A stretch of 16,691 nucleotides of DNA from CAZPHI01 sp964586425 (GCA_964586425.1 CAZPHI010000043.1:1-16691), one strand, 5' to 3'; numbered from the stretch's first letter, positions 6,204-14,086 are shown. The notes: a model not told the origin generated them from the letters alone. Program-made: numbers and translations.

Positions 6204-7714
6204 ATAAGCTTGTTGTATATCTCATTCATAACAGACATCATCTTTGAACTAAGATTATATGCCTGTTGGAATTTCATAAGGTCCATACCTTCCTCATCAG
6301 AATCAACACCCATTACTGACAATCTCTGATTCTGAATAGTGTTAGATATATTCTTAAAGTTCGCCTGGAATTTGTTTGCCTTTTCTGAATCAATAGCTAC
6401 AGTACCTACTATACTTTGTAAGAAATACTGTCCTGAACCACCATTATATACCTTAGCATCCTTTAAGCCATATAACGTCTCAAGCAAATCACAGTATGAT
6501 TCTCCTTTGGCTTCTGTCTGTGTTGCAAGTTTTGACTGGTCAAGAACCAGCTCATTATTAACCTGTACGGAACCAGCAGACATTGCTGAGTCACTATACT
6601 TTACTTCAAAGAACGGTATTCCCAGTTCTCCGTCAATTGTCTGTCCTGAAGTAAACACATTATTAATCTCATCTGTAAACATCTTAACAAACTCATTAAT
6701 CTTCGACTGATAATAAGGAATTCCTTTATAAGAAGTATTATATTGACTGTCAGTAATAATATCTAACTCCTTATCTCCATTCTCGCCATTAACAACCTTT
6801 TCAAAACAGTTATTACATCCATCTCTAACATCTATAAGTGCCTTCATTGAGCCCTCAAGCTGCGAACTATACATATCAAAAGAAAGACCACTTGTCCACT
6901 TTATATTATACAATCCTTCGGCATCAGAAGCATTTCTCTTATCACCCCTTGCTTCTACTGATAAAGTATTATAATTATAATTAGACACAAGAACCTGACC
7001 GTTAATTCTTACTTCCATTGAGGTAAGTCCATTACCAATCGGTGTCTCTGTTGTATCAATATTAATTATCTGTGATAACTGGTCTAGAAGATTATTTCTC
7101 TTATCTCTCAAGTCGTTAGCTGTACCATTGCAAGCTTCAATCTGGTTAATCTGCTTATTGAGAGCTGATATATTCTGCGCAATTGTGTTAATCTGACTTA
7201 CGGAATTCTTAATCTCTTCATTAGCATCCTTCTGAATATTGGTAAGATTTGTTGTCAGATTATTAAAATACTCCGCCATTGATTTACCTGCATTAATGAG
7301 TGTATTTCTTGTTGATTCATCTGCAGGATTCTTAATTAGATCAGATACTGCAGCAAAGAAATCATCATAGCCTGCTGTAAATCCCTGAAGATTAGTTTCA
7401 TTGAGGTAATCCTCTATCTGCGTCATATAATTCTGCATTGCATTATATTCACCTAGACGTGTAGCATTATTTCTGTATTTTACGTCGTAATAGCTATCTC
7501 TAATCTGGTCAATTGATGTTACAACTACACCAGTACCAACGCAGCCATAAGTGGCATATGTTCTCAACGCATCGCCAGCTTCCGAATTCGCTGTCTGCTT
7601 AGTATACCCTGTAGTTTGCAGATTGGATATATTATGTGCTGTTGTATTAATTGATGTGTTAGCTGACTGTAATCCTGTATAAGCAACTGTTAAGCCAAAG
7701 AATGTTGATGCCAT
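6185..7714 (-). CDS. flgK: Hook-filament junction protein FlgK, second paralogue
   Basis: A 509-residue FlgK (HAP1) family protein. The N-terminus has the rod/hook signature INTTAHNISNLQTTGYTKQ (22-40), followed by long helices and a canonical ANDLRDKRNNLLDQLSQII segment (199-217). The C-terminus has MDLMKFQQAYNLSSKMMSVMNEIYNKL (477-503), the FlgK end. The length is near the usual 500-550. It differs widely from the adjacent upstream FlgK, so the pair is an old duplication. It holds five cysteines (positions 58, 195, 300, 303, 408), unusual for an axial protein. GGAGG lies 7 nt before the ATG. The gene is 54 nt after the first flgK, separated by a terminator-like hairpin. Which paralogue forms the main FlgK ring is not visible. 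Confidence 0.93.
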   Translation of the reverse strand: MASTFFGLTVAYTGLQSANTSINTTAHNISNLQTTGYTKQTANSEAGDALRTYATYGCVGTGVVVTSIDQIRDSYYDVKYRNNATRLGEYNAMQNYMTQIEDYLNETNLQGFTAGYDDFFAAVSDLIKNPADESTRNTLINAGKSMAEYFNNLTTNLTNIQKDANEEIKNSVSQINTIAQNISALNKQINQIEACNGTANDLRDKRNNLLDQLSQIINIDTTETPIGNGLTSMEVRINGQVLVSNYNYNTLSVEARGDKRNASDAEGLYNIKWTSGLSFDMYSSQLEGSMKALIDVRDGCNNCFEKVVNGENGDKELDIITDSQYNTSYKGIPYYQSKINEFVKMFTDEINNVFTSGQTIDGELGIPFFEVKYSDSAMSAGSVQVNNELVLDQSKLATQTEAKGESYCDLLETLYGLKDAKVYNGGSGQYFLQSIVGTVAIDSEKANKFQANFKNISNTIQNQRLSVMGVDSDEEGMDLMKFQQAYNLSSKMMSVMNEIYNKLINETGV

Positions 7715-7748
7715 AATCCTGCCTCCTAATCAAATATTCTACGTTATA

Positions 7749-7784
7749 AAAACTCAAAGGCGGCTTTATCAACCGCCTAGTTTT
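7749..7784 (-). terminator. Terminator-like hairpin between the two flgK genes
   Basis: In the mRNA sense AGGCGG (7778-7773) pairs with CCGCCT (7763-7758) around a 9-nt loop that contains the flgK stop codon. After a 3-nt bulge, AAAACT (7784-7779) can extend the stem with AGTTTT (7754-7749), and TTTTT ends the element. It could act as a partial terminator that lowers the second flgK, or as an RNA end. The bulge between the GC stem and the U-run makes strong termination uncertain. Confidence 0.5.
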
Positions 7785-9508
7785 GCTATTAGATGTTCCA
7801 GCATCTCATTAACTGTATTCATATATCTCGATGAAGCGTTATATGCCTGTTGGAACTTTATCATATTCTGAAGTTCTTCATCAGAAGACACGCCCTCAGT
7901 CTGAAGTCTCTGTCCATCATATTCATCGGACATAATCTGCTGATTTTTAACCATTGTATTAAAAACTTTACCTTTATCAGCAATTTCAGTAATTAAGCTG
8001 TTATAGAAACTGCTAAAATTCTCTTTTGCATACTTAGAAGGATTAAGTGCTGCAAATTCCCCTTCCCAATCGCTAAGCATATCCTTGACCTTATCAAAGT
8101 CCTCTGCTCCATCTGCTTTTGTAAGTGGAAGTGTTGCTACATCCGATGTAACCTTAGTATTAAGAACTATATTACCAAGTGTATATTCTGATTTGTTATT
8201 TGTCTTATTAAGATCATTACGTACATAATATTCTGTTCCATCATCAGCTGTGACAAGCTTATATCTGTCAGTATTCTTCCTTGAGAAAAGCTCAACGCCT
8301 ACGCTCTTATCTGTATCAATTCCGTAAGAAGTCTTACTCATGTCAAGAACATTAGCTGTCATCTCTACGCCACCAAGGGTAAATGTTTTCTCGACCTCAG
8401 GACAGAGCTTATCATTAATTGATGTCACAATACCATTCACAAGCTTATCAAGACTTGCCATTGTAGAAATAATAATTGATGGTTCTATATAATCATTGTA
8501 AAATGCTGCTTTCTTATCATACTCATCTAGGGCATTCTGGTAATCCTGTGGGTTATCATAATCTGCAGCTTCTGGTCTAACCGGAACATCTGTGTAATTA
8601 ACAGTAAGATTACCCCTTGCAATCAAAAGACCCTTTAATTCACCAACATCATTATTATCAATTGCTGATACAGTTTCTTTATCCTGATAGACTTTCTTAT
8701 CACCAAGATGTGTCCATGTAGGTGTATATAGGTCAGTTCCATCAATAACTTTGGTTCCCATCTCGTAACATGTCTTAAACGATACAAAGTCAACGCCCTC
8801 AACTGTTACTGTAACCATTCCATTCTTTTCTTCGCTAGTAGTAGTCTTAACATACGCACTAAGCTCATCAATGGCTTTATCACGCTGATCTCTAAGATCA
8901 TTAGCGCTTTCGCCTGTAGCTTCGATATAACTTATTCTATAATTAAGTTTCGCAATCTTATTACCAAGTTCATTAATGGTATCAACTGTATTGGAAACTT
9001 TTGTATTCAATGTTGATTGATAGTCCTTTAATCCATTATATATAGATGTGGCTCTATCAATAAATACTGTTGAAGTTTCAATTAACGATTCTCTTGCAAC
9101 AGTGCTTGTAGGATTTTTACTTAATTCATTAAGGGAATTCCATAGATTGGTCATCGTGCTTTGGAAAGTAACTCCTTGCATCTCACCCATAAGAGATTCT
9201 ATCTCTGACACTGCATCATACTGGCTTTCATAATATCCAAGCCTTCCATTCTCTTTGCGATATGCAGCATCAATCAAATCATCTCTGATACGACGAATTG
9301 TCGATACATCAACACCCAGTCCGTACTGCAGCTTCTGGGTTGAAATAGTGCCAACATTCATATATGTGCTGGCGCTATAAGATATCTGTTGTCTGGTATA
9401 ACCAGGTGTATTAATATTCGAAAGATTATGTGCTGTTGTGTTAAGTGCAGACTGAGCTGCCTGTATTCCACTTGTAGCTACATAAAGTCCTGACATTCCA
9501 TTTGCCAT
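7769..9508 (-). CDS. flgK: Hook-filament junction protein FlgK, first paralogue
   Basis: A 579-residue FlgK (HAP1), the first junction ring on the hook tip. The N-terminal signature ALNTTAHNLSNINTPGYTRQ spans 21-40. A canonical SANDLRDQRDKAIDELSAYV segment lies at 201-220, and the C-terminal helix contains ELQNMIKFQQAYNASSRYMN near 547-566, ending with a helix of NEMLEHLI type. It is about 30 residues longer than E. coli FlgK, mainly in a variable middle (about 225-480) with acidic, Tyr-rich segments around 320-350. Two cysteines occur. GAGG lies 8 nt before the ATG and overlaps the stop of flgN, which encodes its likely export chaperone. The stops are tandem (TGA TAA) and lie in a hairpin. 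Confidence 0.94.
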   Translation of the reverse strand: MANGMSGLYVATSGIQAAQSALNTTAHNLSNINTPGYTRQQISYSASTYMNVGTISTQKLQYGLGVDVSTIRRIRDDLIDAAYRKENGRLGYYESQYDAVSEIESLMGEMQGVTFQSTMTNLWNSLNELSKNPTSTVARESLIETSTVFIDRATSIYNGLKDYQSTLNTKVSNTVDTINELGNKIAKLNYRISYIEATGESANDLRDQRDKAIDELSAYVKTTTSEEKNGMVTVTVEGVDFVSFKTCYEMGTKVIDGTDLYTPTWTHLGDKKVYQDKETVSAIDNNDVGELKGLLIARGNLTVNYTDVPVRPEAADYDNPQDYQNALDEYDKKAAFYNDYIEPSIIISTMASLDKLVNGIVTSINDKLCPEVEKTFTLGGVEMTANVLDMSKTSYGIDTDKSVGVELFSRKNTDRYKLVTADDGTEYYVRNDLNKTNNKSEYTLGNIVLNTKVTSDVATLPLTKADGAEDFDKVKDMLSDWEGEFAALNPSKYAKENFSSFYNSLITEIADKGKVFNTMVKNQQIMSDEYDGQRLQTEGVSSDEELQNMIKFQQAYNASSRYMNTVNEMLEHLIAKLGG

Positions 9509-9518
9509 ATCTCATACC

Positions 9519-10034
9519 TCACTGTTTTGCGTCAAAATAACCCGTCTGCATTGCTGCATCAGAACTATTATATGCACCTTTATTGTAATTGGCTGTCTCG
9601 GGAGCCATCTTTGTACTCCTTGCCAGATTAACTTCAAACTCTATCATCTCTAATGACTGTTTCATTAATTCCATATTATTAGAATTAATAGTTACCATCT
9701 GGTTGACTGTCTTCTTCAATCTGTCATGTACATCAATTAGGCTTGCCTGATCTTTTGGCGCTTTCTCCAGCAACTGTATAAGTTTATCGATTTGAAGTGT
9801 ATCATTAGGAACATTAAGAACATTACATATATCTGCAAGTCCTTCTTCTCTTTTCTTCTCTAATACACTTATTCTATCAATTACTATCTGTTCCTGTGCT
9901 ACAATATCCTGTAATGCTTCAACATCGCCTTTAACTATTACAGATGTTTTCTTCGTAGACAAGCCTAAAAGTACTGTATATTCTTTGTCTTCCTGATTAA
10001 GTACTTCCACTAAATTCTCAATTAAACTTGCCAC
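9519..10034 (-). CDS. flgN: FlgN-type export chaperone for FlgK/FlgL
   Basis: A 171-residue helical, cytosolic protein. It has the FlgN layout: an N-terminal helix LIENLVEVLNQEDKEYTVLL, then a LSTKKTSVIVKGDVEALQDIVAQEQ segment (about 25-49), a coiled coil around 50-75, and a C-terminal amphipathic helix MELMKQSLEMIEFEVNLA near 122-139. The last 30 residues are Ala/Asn/Ser-rich. FlgN binds the C-termini of FlgK and FlgL and brings them to the export gate. The start codon is GTG at 10034, 8 nt after AGAGGT; no better start is near. It lies between flgM and flgK, as in Bacillus and enterobacteria. Confidence 0.9.
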   Translation of the reverse strand: MASLIENLVEVLNQEDKEYTVLLGLSTKKTSVIVKGDVEALQDIVAQEQIVIDRISVLEKKREEGLADICNVLNVPNDTLQIDKLIQLLEKAPKDQASLIDVHDRLKKTVNQMVTINSNNMELMKQSLEMIEFEVNLARSTKMAPETANYNKGAYNSSDAAMQTGYFDAKQ

Positions 10035-10060
10035 TTAAAATTACCTCTTTCTGTTTTTTG

Positions 10061-10339
10061 TTAAAATGCTAATGTTTCAGCATTACTAAGGATCTTATTG
10101 GCAAAATCTTCTGAACTTACGTTGTAAGTACCTGCTGCCATTTTTGCTTTAATATCTGCAACCTTATCTTCTCTAACATCTGAAGAAGCTGCAACTGCCT
10201 GCTTAGCGACCTGATAGTTCTTTGCTGTATCAGATATCTCAACCTTGTCGTTAGTGTAAGCAGCTACCTTTGATTTGGTTGCCATCTTTGTATTAGTCTG
10301 ATAGATCTGGCTAATTGCATTATAAGCATCAACACGCAT
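10061..10339 (-). CDS. flgM: Anti-sigma-28 factor FlgM
   Basis: A 92-residue FlgM, the usual size. The N-terminal half is polar and probably unfolded (family behaviour). It has DKVEISDTAK at 31-40. The C-terminal sigma-binding part shows REDKVADIKAKMAAGTYNV (56-74) and a final helix SEDFANKILSNAETL, the standard pattern. FlgM holds sigma-28 inactive until hook completion lets it be exported. The ATG at 10339 (MRVDAYNAI) follows GGAAGGAG; a longer in-frame start at 10357 would overlap the ribosome site and is rejected. A sigma-28-like promoter lies about 40 nt upstream, so FlgM would limit its own operon. Sigma-28 itself is outside the window. Confidence 0.96.
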   Translation of the reverse strand: MRVDAYNAISQIYQTNTKMATKSKVAAYTNDKVEISDTAKNYQVAKQAVAASSDVREDKVADIKAKMAAGTYNVSSEDFANKILSNAETLAF

Positions 10340-10380
10340 ATATATCACTCCTTCCATGGATTTTTTATTTCTTGTAGATA

Positions 10381-10408
10381 TTATCGGAGCATTATAAGAA
10401 TTACTTAA
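10381..10408 (-). promoter_or_regulatory. Sigma-28 promoter for the flgM operon
   Basis: Minus-strand TCCGATAA (10388-10381) differs from the GCCGATAA -10 at one base. TTAAGTAA (10408-10401), 12 nt upstream, keeps five of eight bases of TAAAGTTT. It would place transcription start near 10373 and give a short flgM leader. The 62 bases upstream of it (10409-10470) are very AT-rich; I see no other promoter there that I can defend. Confidence 0.7.
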
Positions 10409-10470
10409 GACCTAATTTAAATAAATTTACATTAATCTACATTAGTAATCTCAATATTATTACAATATAA

Positions 10471-10516
10471 AATCCCATGTATGCTCAGAATTAATATCGA
10501 AGCAATACATGGGATT
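10471..10516 (-). terminator. Long hairpin after yvyF, probable terminator
   Basis: AATCCCATGTAT (10516-10505) and ATACATGGGATT (10482-10471) form a perfect 12-bp inverted repeat with a 22-nt loop. Inside the loop GCT/AGC can add three pairs across a one-base bulge. It starts 30 nt after the yvyF stop. The minus strand continues TTTATATTG, a broken U-tract, so it may end the recD2-comFC-yvyF transcript. The long loop and only moderately GC-rich stem lower certainty; an operator or processing site is possible. Confidence 0.6.
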
Positions 10517-10546
10517 CTTAATACCTTTTATAACATTATGTGTGTT

Positions 10547-10960
10547 TTAGTTATCTTTCTCAAGAAAACGCATTCTAGCACGATCTCTTGGGTTTTTCTG
10601 TACCGTTGGCTGATTGTTAGAATACATACTGTTAAGCTGATTGGTCATCTTGCTCTTACAAGCTGGGCAGAATCGTCCTGACTTTATTGTAACGCCACAA
10701 CTTTCACATGCAATTCCCATTGGTGAATCCTCAGAGAATGCAAGTCTTTCTTCTCTGACCCACTTCTCTATCTGATCAATTCTTACATCGCATTCCTTAG
10801 ATACAACAGGCATTGTTGCATTCTTATTCTCTTCTATGTACTGTTTTACTTCATTAAACTTATCTTCCATCTTGTTAATACAGTCCGGGCACAAATTCTT
10901 ATATGAACCGCCTATATAATTATAAAGACGTCCACAACCTCTACAATTTCTAACTTCCAT
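10547..10960 (-). CDS. yvyF: YvyF-like flagellar operon zinc-ribbon protein
   Basis: A 137-residue protein of the flagellar-operon family known as YvyF in Bacillus (139 residues). It carries four CxxC pairs: C6/C9 and C24/C27 at the N-terminus (CRGCG...CPDC), then C85/C88 and C98/C101 (CESCG...CPAC), which suggests two zinc ribbons. Between them a helical segment (about 32-72) resembles a small DNA-binding-like helix pair (VSKECDVRIDQIEKWVREERL). The tail is basic (RDRARMRF). Function is unknown; the constant place just before flgM suggests a regulatory role, but that is inference. The ATG at 10960 follows GGAGG by 5 nt. Longer in-frame starts overlap comFC and are rejected. Confidence 0.85.
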   Translation of the reverse strand: MEVRNCRGCGRLYNYIGGSYKNLCPDCINKMEDKFNEVKQYIEENKNATMPVVSKECDVRIDQIEKWVREERLAFSEDSPMGIACESCGVTIKSGRFCPACKSKMTNQLNSMYSNNQPTVQKNPRDRARMRFLEKDN

Positions 10961-10985
10961 AATTTCCTCCATGTCTACGTATATT

Positions 10986-11723
10986 CTAGAATCCTTTGCC
11001 AATACACATACTAATACAATACACGTCTTCAACTCCAGCTTCTATTAAAACTTTTGTACAACTATCAACTGTAGTTCCAGTAGTATATATATCATCAACC
11101 AGAATCACTTTTTTATATTTTACTACATTTGTAATGGTTTTAAAAGCATTTTCAAGATTTTTCACACGTTCTTTATCATTTAATTCTTTTTGAGGCGCTG
11201 TATTCATAACTCTTTCTAGTACTTTTTTATCAATTGGAATATTAATATACTCCGATAGATGCTTTGCAACTATCTCCGCCTGATTATAACCTCTTACCCT
11301 TTGTCTGCTTTTATGCAGTGGAACTGGAATTATAACATCTGCATTCCAGTTTTGTAATATAGTTTTGCAATTCAGATACATCTCTCTTGCATAAAACTCA
11401 CCGTATATTTTCTTATTGTGATACTTAAAATTATATATTGAGTTCTTAATTGCTGCTGTATATGTCCACACTCCAACTCCCTGTGTGTATAGATGATGTT
11501 TCCTGCTGCAGTCAAAGCAATATTCCTGCTTTGAATTATCTATTGGCTTGCCACACTTACAGCATACCGCTCCAGATATATAGCTTATCTTATTAATACA
11601 CTTTCCACATACATACGCCTTATGCGTGTTATCTGGAACAAGAACATCATTGCATATAGGGCATGTAAGTGGATATATGCAGTTTGCAATTATATTAAGA
11701 TAATAGTCTATTCCTCTAAACAA
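10986..11723 (-). CDS. comFC: ComFC-type phosphoribosyltransferase-like protein
   Basis: A 245-residue ComF/GntX-family protein. The N-terminus has zinc-finger cysteines C21/C24, C39/C42, C55/C57 and C69/C72. The phosphoribosyltransferase-like domain follows, with VIIPVPLHKSRQRVRGYNQ (130-148) and the PRPP-binding loop VILVDDIYTTGTT (206-218). In competent bacteria ComFC helps handle incoming single-stranded DNA; comFA is not seen here and would lie elsewhere if present. The start is TTG at 11723, 16 bases inside recD2, with AAGGAG 7 nt upstream; no ATG allows the first cysteine pair. Overlap with recD2 points to co-transcription. ComFC beside yvyF and flgM repeats the Bacillus order. Confidence 0.9.
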   Translation of the reverse strand: MFRGIDYYLNIIANCIYPLTCPICNDVLVPDNTHKAYVCGKCINKISYISGAVCCKCGKPIDNSKQEYCFDCSRKHHLYTQGVGVWTYTAAIKNSIYNFKYHNKKIYGEFYAREMYLNCKTILQNWNADVIIPVPLHKSRQRVRGYNQAEIVAKHLSEYINIPIDKKVLERVMNTAPQKELNDKERVKNLENAFKTITNVVKYKKVILVDDIYTTGTTVDSCTKVLIEAGVEDVYCISMCIGKGF

Positions 11724-13942
11724 GCAATCTCCTTTATTCTGGTCTTTAATGTTGAATATCTCTTTCTCTCATTAATATTAGCAATCATATCATGAAAACT
11801 TGCCTCTATTCCTACCATGCATACACAGGTCTTAGCTCTTGTTACCGCTGTGTATAAAAGGTTCCTTGTGCACAGCATAGCCGGTCCCTGAAACATTGGT
11901 ATAATTACCGCTGGATATTCACTACCCTGTGATTTGTGAATAGTAATTGCATAAGCAAGCTCTAATTCTTCTAGCTGTTTAAAACTATAGGCAACACATC
12001 TATCATCATCAAAGCGTATATTCAACACTTCATCAAAGAAACTAATGTGTTCTATTATACCCATATCACCATTGAATACGCCCATCCCGTCCTCTGTTGG
12101 GAACTTGCTTCCTAGTGGTTTCTTCTGCCACTGAAGCTGGTAATTATTCTTAATCTGCATTACCTTATCGCCTTCTCGAAAAACAATATCTCCATATTCT
12201 TTTTCATTCTTGCCTGCTTCCTTAGGATTAAGAAAATCCTGCATTACCTTATTAAGCTTGTCTACACCAACCAGACCTTTTCTCATTGGAGTAAGTATCT
12301 GTATGTCACTTGCTTTGGCATTAACATAGTCCGGGAGCTTATCTCTAATAAGGGTGCACATTGCACCAATTATAGCATCTGCACTATCTCTTCTAACAAA
12401 TAGGAAATCCTTGCTATACTTATTAAGCTGCACACTTTCTCCATTATTAATCTTATGTGCATTAGTAATAATCTCACTTTCCGATGCCTGTCTGAATATC
12501 TTATTAAGCTTAACCACCTTAAAACATTCGGAATCAATGATATCTCTTAGTACATTACCAGGTCCTACTGACGGAAGCTGGTCCACATCGCCAACAAGTA
12601 TCAGCCTTGTTCCCACTGGAATGGCTCTTAGCAGATGATACATCAGGTTAATATCCACCATTGACATCTCATCAATTATTATTACATCTGCTTCTATTGG
12701 ATTATCTGAATTCTTCTCAAAGTTACCACTATTATCCCCTGGTGCTCCTGATACTTCTAGCATTCTATGTATCGTCTGGGCTTCCATTCCTGTTGTCTCC
12801 GACATTCTCTTGGCTGCACGTCCAGTTGGTGCCGCCAGACATATATCCATATTCTCTGCATCAAAATACCTGATTATTGTATTAATTGTAGTTGTCTTAC
12901 CCGTACCAGGTCCACCAGTGATTACCATAAGACCACTAGTAGCAGCATCTACAACTGCTTTCCGCTGAAGTTCGTCAAGCTCTATATTCTGTCTCTTCTC
13001 TATATTACCAATAACCTTGTCTATCGCATTGTCCACCGTATATTCAACATCTAATTCATGCAGCATTGCCGCCACATTCATCTCCATATTGTAATAAATC
13101 GATGAATAAACAATCTTACTACCATCTAATTCTTTAACAACAGTTTTCTTGTCTATGGACAAGTCCATTATATACTTCTCAAAATTATTAATATCAATTA
13201 ACAACAAATCCCTTGTTGCATTCTCTAATTCTCGCATTGGAAGATACACATGCCCATTAGACGTTGCATTCATCAATTCGTAGAGTATTCCACTTCTGAT
13301 TCTATAGTCCGAATCAGCCTTAATACCTATCTTCTGAGCAATATCATCCGCAATCTTAAAGCCTATTCCCGTAATATCATCTGCAAGCTTATACGGATTC
13401 TCCTTAATAATAGTGAATATCTCAGGTCCATATTGACCGTATATCTTATTAGCAAGATTCATATTAATACCATAATCCTGCAGGAACATCATCGCTCTTC
13501 GCATATCCTTCTTCTCTACGAGCTGATCTGCAATCTCAAGTGCCTTTTTCATGCTAATTCCCTTAATCTCAGCCAGTCTCTCCGGTTCCTCCTCCATCAC
13601 ACGGAATGTATCATCTCCAAACTTCTTAACTATATTATCAGCCAGCTTCTCTCCAATCCCCTTAACAGCACCAGAAGCAAGATATCTCTTCACCGCAATT
13701 ATATCCTCCGGTACCTTTATCTCATAGCTCTTAACCTTAAACTGGTCATCATATATAGGATGATTAGTCACTTCTCCAGATGCCTCTATATATTCGCCCT
13801 CATTAATATAATTGAAGAAGCCATAGCAGGTAATCTCTTCATTATTATCTACTACAGTAAAAACTGTATATCCGTTATCTTCATTACGAAAAATAATCGT
13901 ATCTATATATCCTGTTACCTGCTCTCTATCTGGATATTTCAC
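11708..13942 (-). CDS. recD2: RecD2-type 5'-3' DNA helicase
   Basis: A 744-residue superfamily-1B helicase of the RecD2 (long RecD, YrrC) type, acting in DNA repair and replication stress without RecBC. An N-terminal OB-like region (1-75) is followed by helix-hairpin-helix repeats with KGIG, KGIS and TGIG turns (94, 127, 191). Helicase motifs: Q-motif LDELQRKAV (322-330), Walker A GGPGTGKTTT (343-352), APTGRAAKRM (371-380), Walker B IIIDEMSMVD (421-430), GDVDQLPSVGPG (451-462), FRQ (483-485), AITIHKSQGSEY (665-676) and LLYTAVTRAK (695-704). All look intact. The start is GTG at 13942, 8 nt after GAGGT. It overlaps comFC and has its own promoter. Length fits the family (about 720-800). Confidence 0.95.
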   Translation of the reverse strand: MKYPDREQVTGYIDTIIFRNEDNGYTVFTVVDNNEEITCYGFFNYINEGEYIEASGEVTNHPIYDDQFKVKSYEIKVPEDIIAVKRYLASGAVKGIGEKLADNIVKKFGDDTFRVMEEEPERLAEIKGISMKKALEIADQLVEKKDMRRAMMFLQDYGINMNLANKIYGQYGPEIFTIIKENPYKLADDITGIGFKIADDIAQKIGIKADSDYRIRSGILYELMNATSNGHVYLPMRELENATRDLLLIDINNFEKYIMDLSIDKKTVVKELDGSKIVYSSIYYNMEMNVAAMLHELDVEYTVDNAIDKVIGNIEKRQNIELDELQRKAVVDAATSGLMVITGGPGTGKTTTINTIIRYFDAENMDICLAAPTGRAAKRMSETTGMEAQTIHRMLEVSGAPGDNSGNFEKNSDNPIEADVIIIDEMSMVDINLMYHLLRAIPVGTRLILVGDVDQLPSVGPGNVLRDIIDSECFKVVKLNKIFRQASESEIITNAHKINNGESVQLNKYSKDFLFVRRDSADAIIGAMCTLIRDKLPDYVNAKASDIQILTPMRKGLVGVDKLNKVMQDFLNPKEAGKNEKEYGDIVFREGDKVMQIKNNYQLQWQKKPLGSKFPTEDGMGVFNGDMGIIEHISFFDEVLNIRFDDDRCVAYSFKQLEELELAYAITIHKSQGSEYPAVIIPMFQGPAMLCTRNLLYTAVTRAKTCVCMVGIEASFHDMIANINERKRYSTLKTRIKEIACLEE

Positions 13943-13998
13943 TCAAGTCACCTCATAATAATTATATTGATAGATGTTATTTCATATCTCATACATGT

Positions 13999-14027
13999 AT
14001 AATATCATATCTTTACTTATAAGTAAA
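13999..14027 (-). promoter_or_regulatory. Sigma-A-like promoter for recD2-comFC-yvyF
   Basis: Minus-strand TTTACT (14027-14022), a 17-nt spacer and TATTAT (14004-13999), with a TG one base before the -10 (extended -10), form a plausible vegetative promoter. The leader would be about 50 nt. It lies in the 198-nt gap between recD2 and the flgF-flgG terminator, so recD2-comFC-yvyF is probably separate from the flagellar units on either side. Confidence 0.65.
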
Positions 14028-14028
14028 G
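14011..14028. promoter_or_regulatory. 18-bp palindrome over the recD2 -35 box
   Basis: CTTTACTTATAAGTAAAG is a perfect 18-bp palindrome. It covers the whole predicted -35 box and seven bases of the spacer, the position expected for a repressor operator. No regulator gene lies next to it. AT-rich DNA makes such palindromes less rare, so the operator role is inferred. Confidence 0.45.
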
Positions 14029-14053
14029 TATATTATTTGTTTTAAAGTATATT
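14024..14053. repeat. Direct repeat upstream of recD2
   Basis: TAAAGTATATT occurs at 14024-14034 and again at 14043-14053, exact over 11 bases, starts 19 bp apart. The first copy shares its TAAAG with the palindrome at 14011-14028. The second lies upstream of the -35 box on the minus strand. It may be part of a compound regulator site or chance in AT-rich DNA. Confidence 0.4.
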
Positions 14054-14086
14054 TTTTAACAGCATTTTTCAGTAGGATAAATGCGT

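Noticed and set aside
6339..6710. A 123-codon plus-strand frame opposite the second flgK
   Set aside because: Antisense shadow of a well-supported flagellar gene; no ribosome site or family pattern.
10417..10455. Short TACATTA repeats in the AT-rich stretch upstream of flgM
   Set aside because: Only two 7-base copies in very AT-rich DNA; chance explains them, and no CRISPR-like spacing exists.
10494..10520. TTCGATAT box with TAAGAATC upstream, as another sigma-28 promoter
   Set aside because: The -35 is poor, the box is inside the loop of the long hairpin, and a better match lies nearer flgM at 10381-10408.
10481..10681. Plus-strand frame of 66 codons starting in the yvyF-flgM hairpin
   Set aside because: It overlaps the end of yvyF in antisense and begins inside the inverted repeat; no ribosome site seen.
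13250..14002. A 250-codon open frame on the plus strand opposite recD2
   Set aside because: It is fully antisense to the motif-complete recD2, has a composition dominated by I, L, S, N and Y as expected of antisense frames, and matches no family I know.
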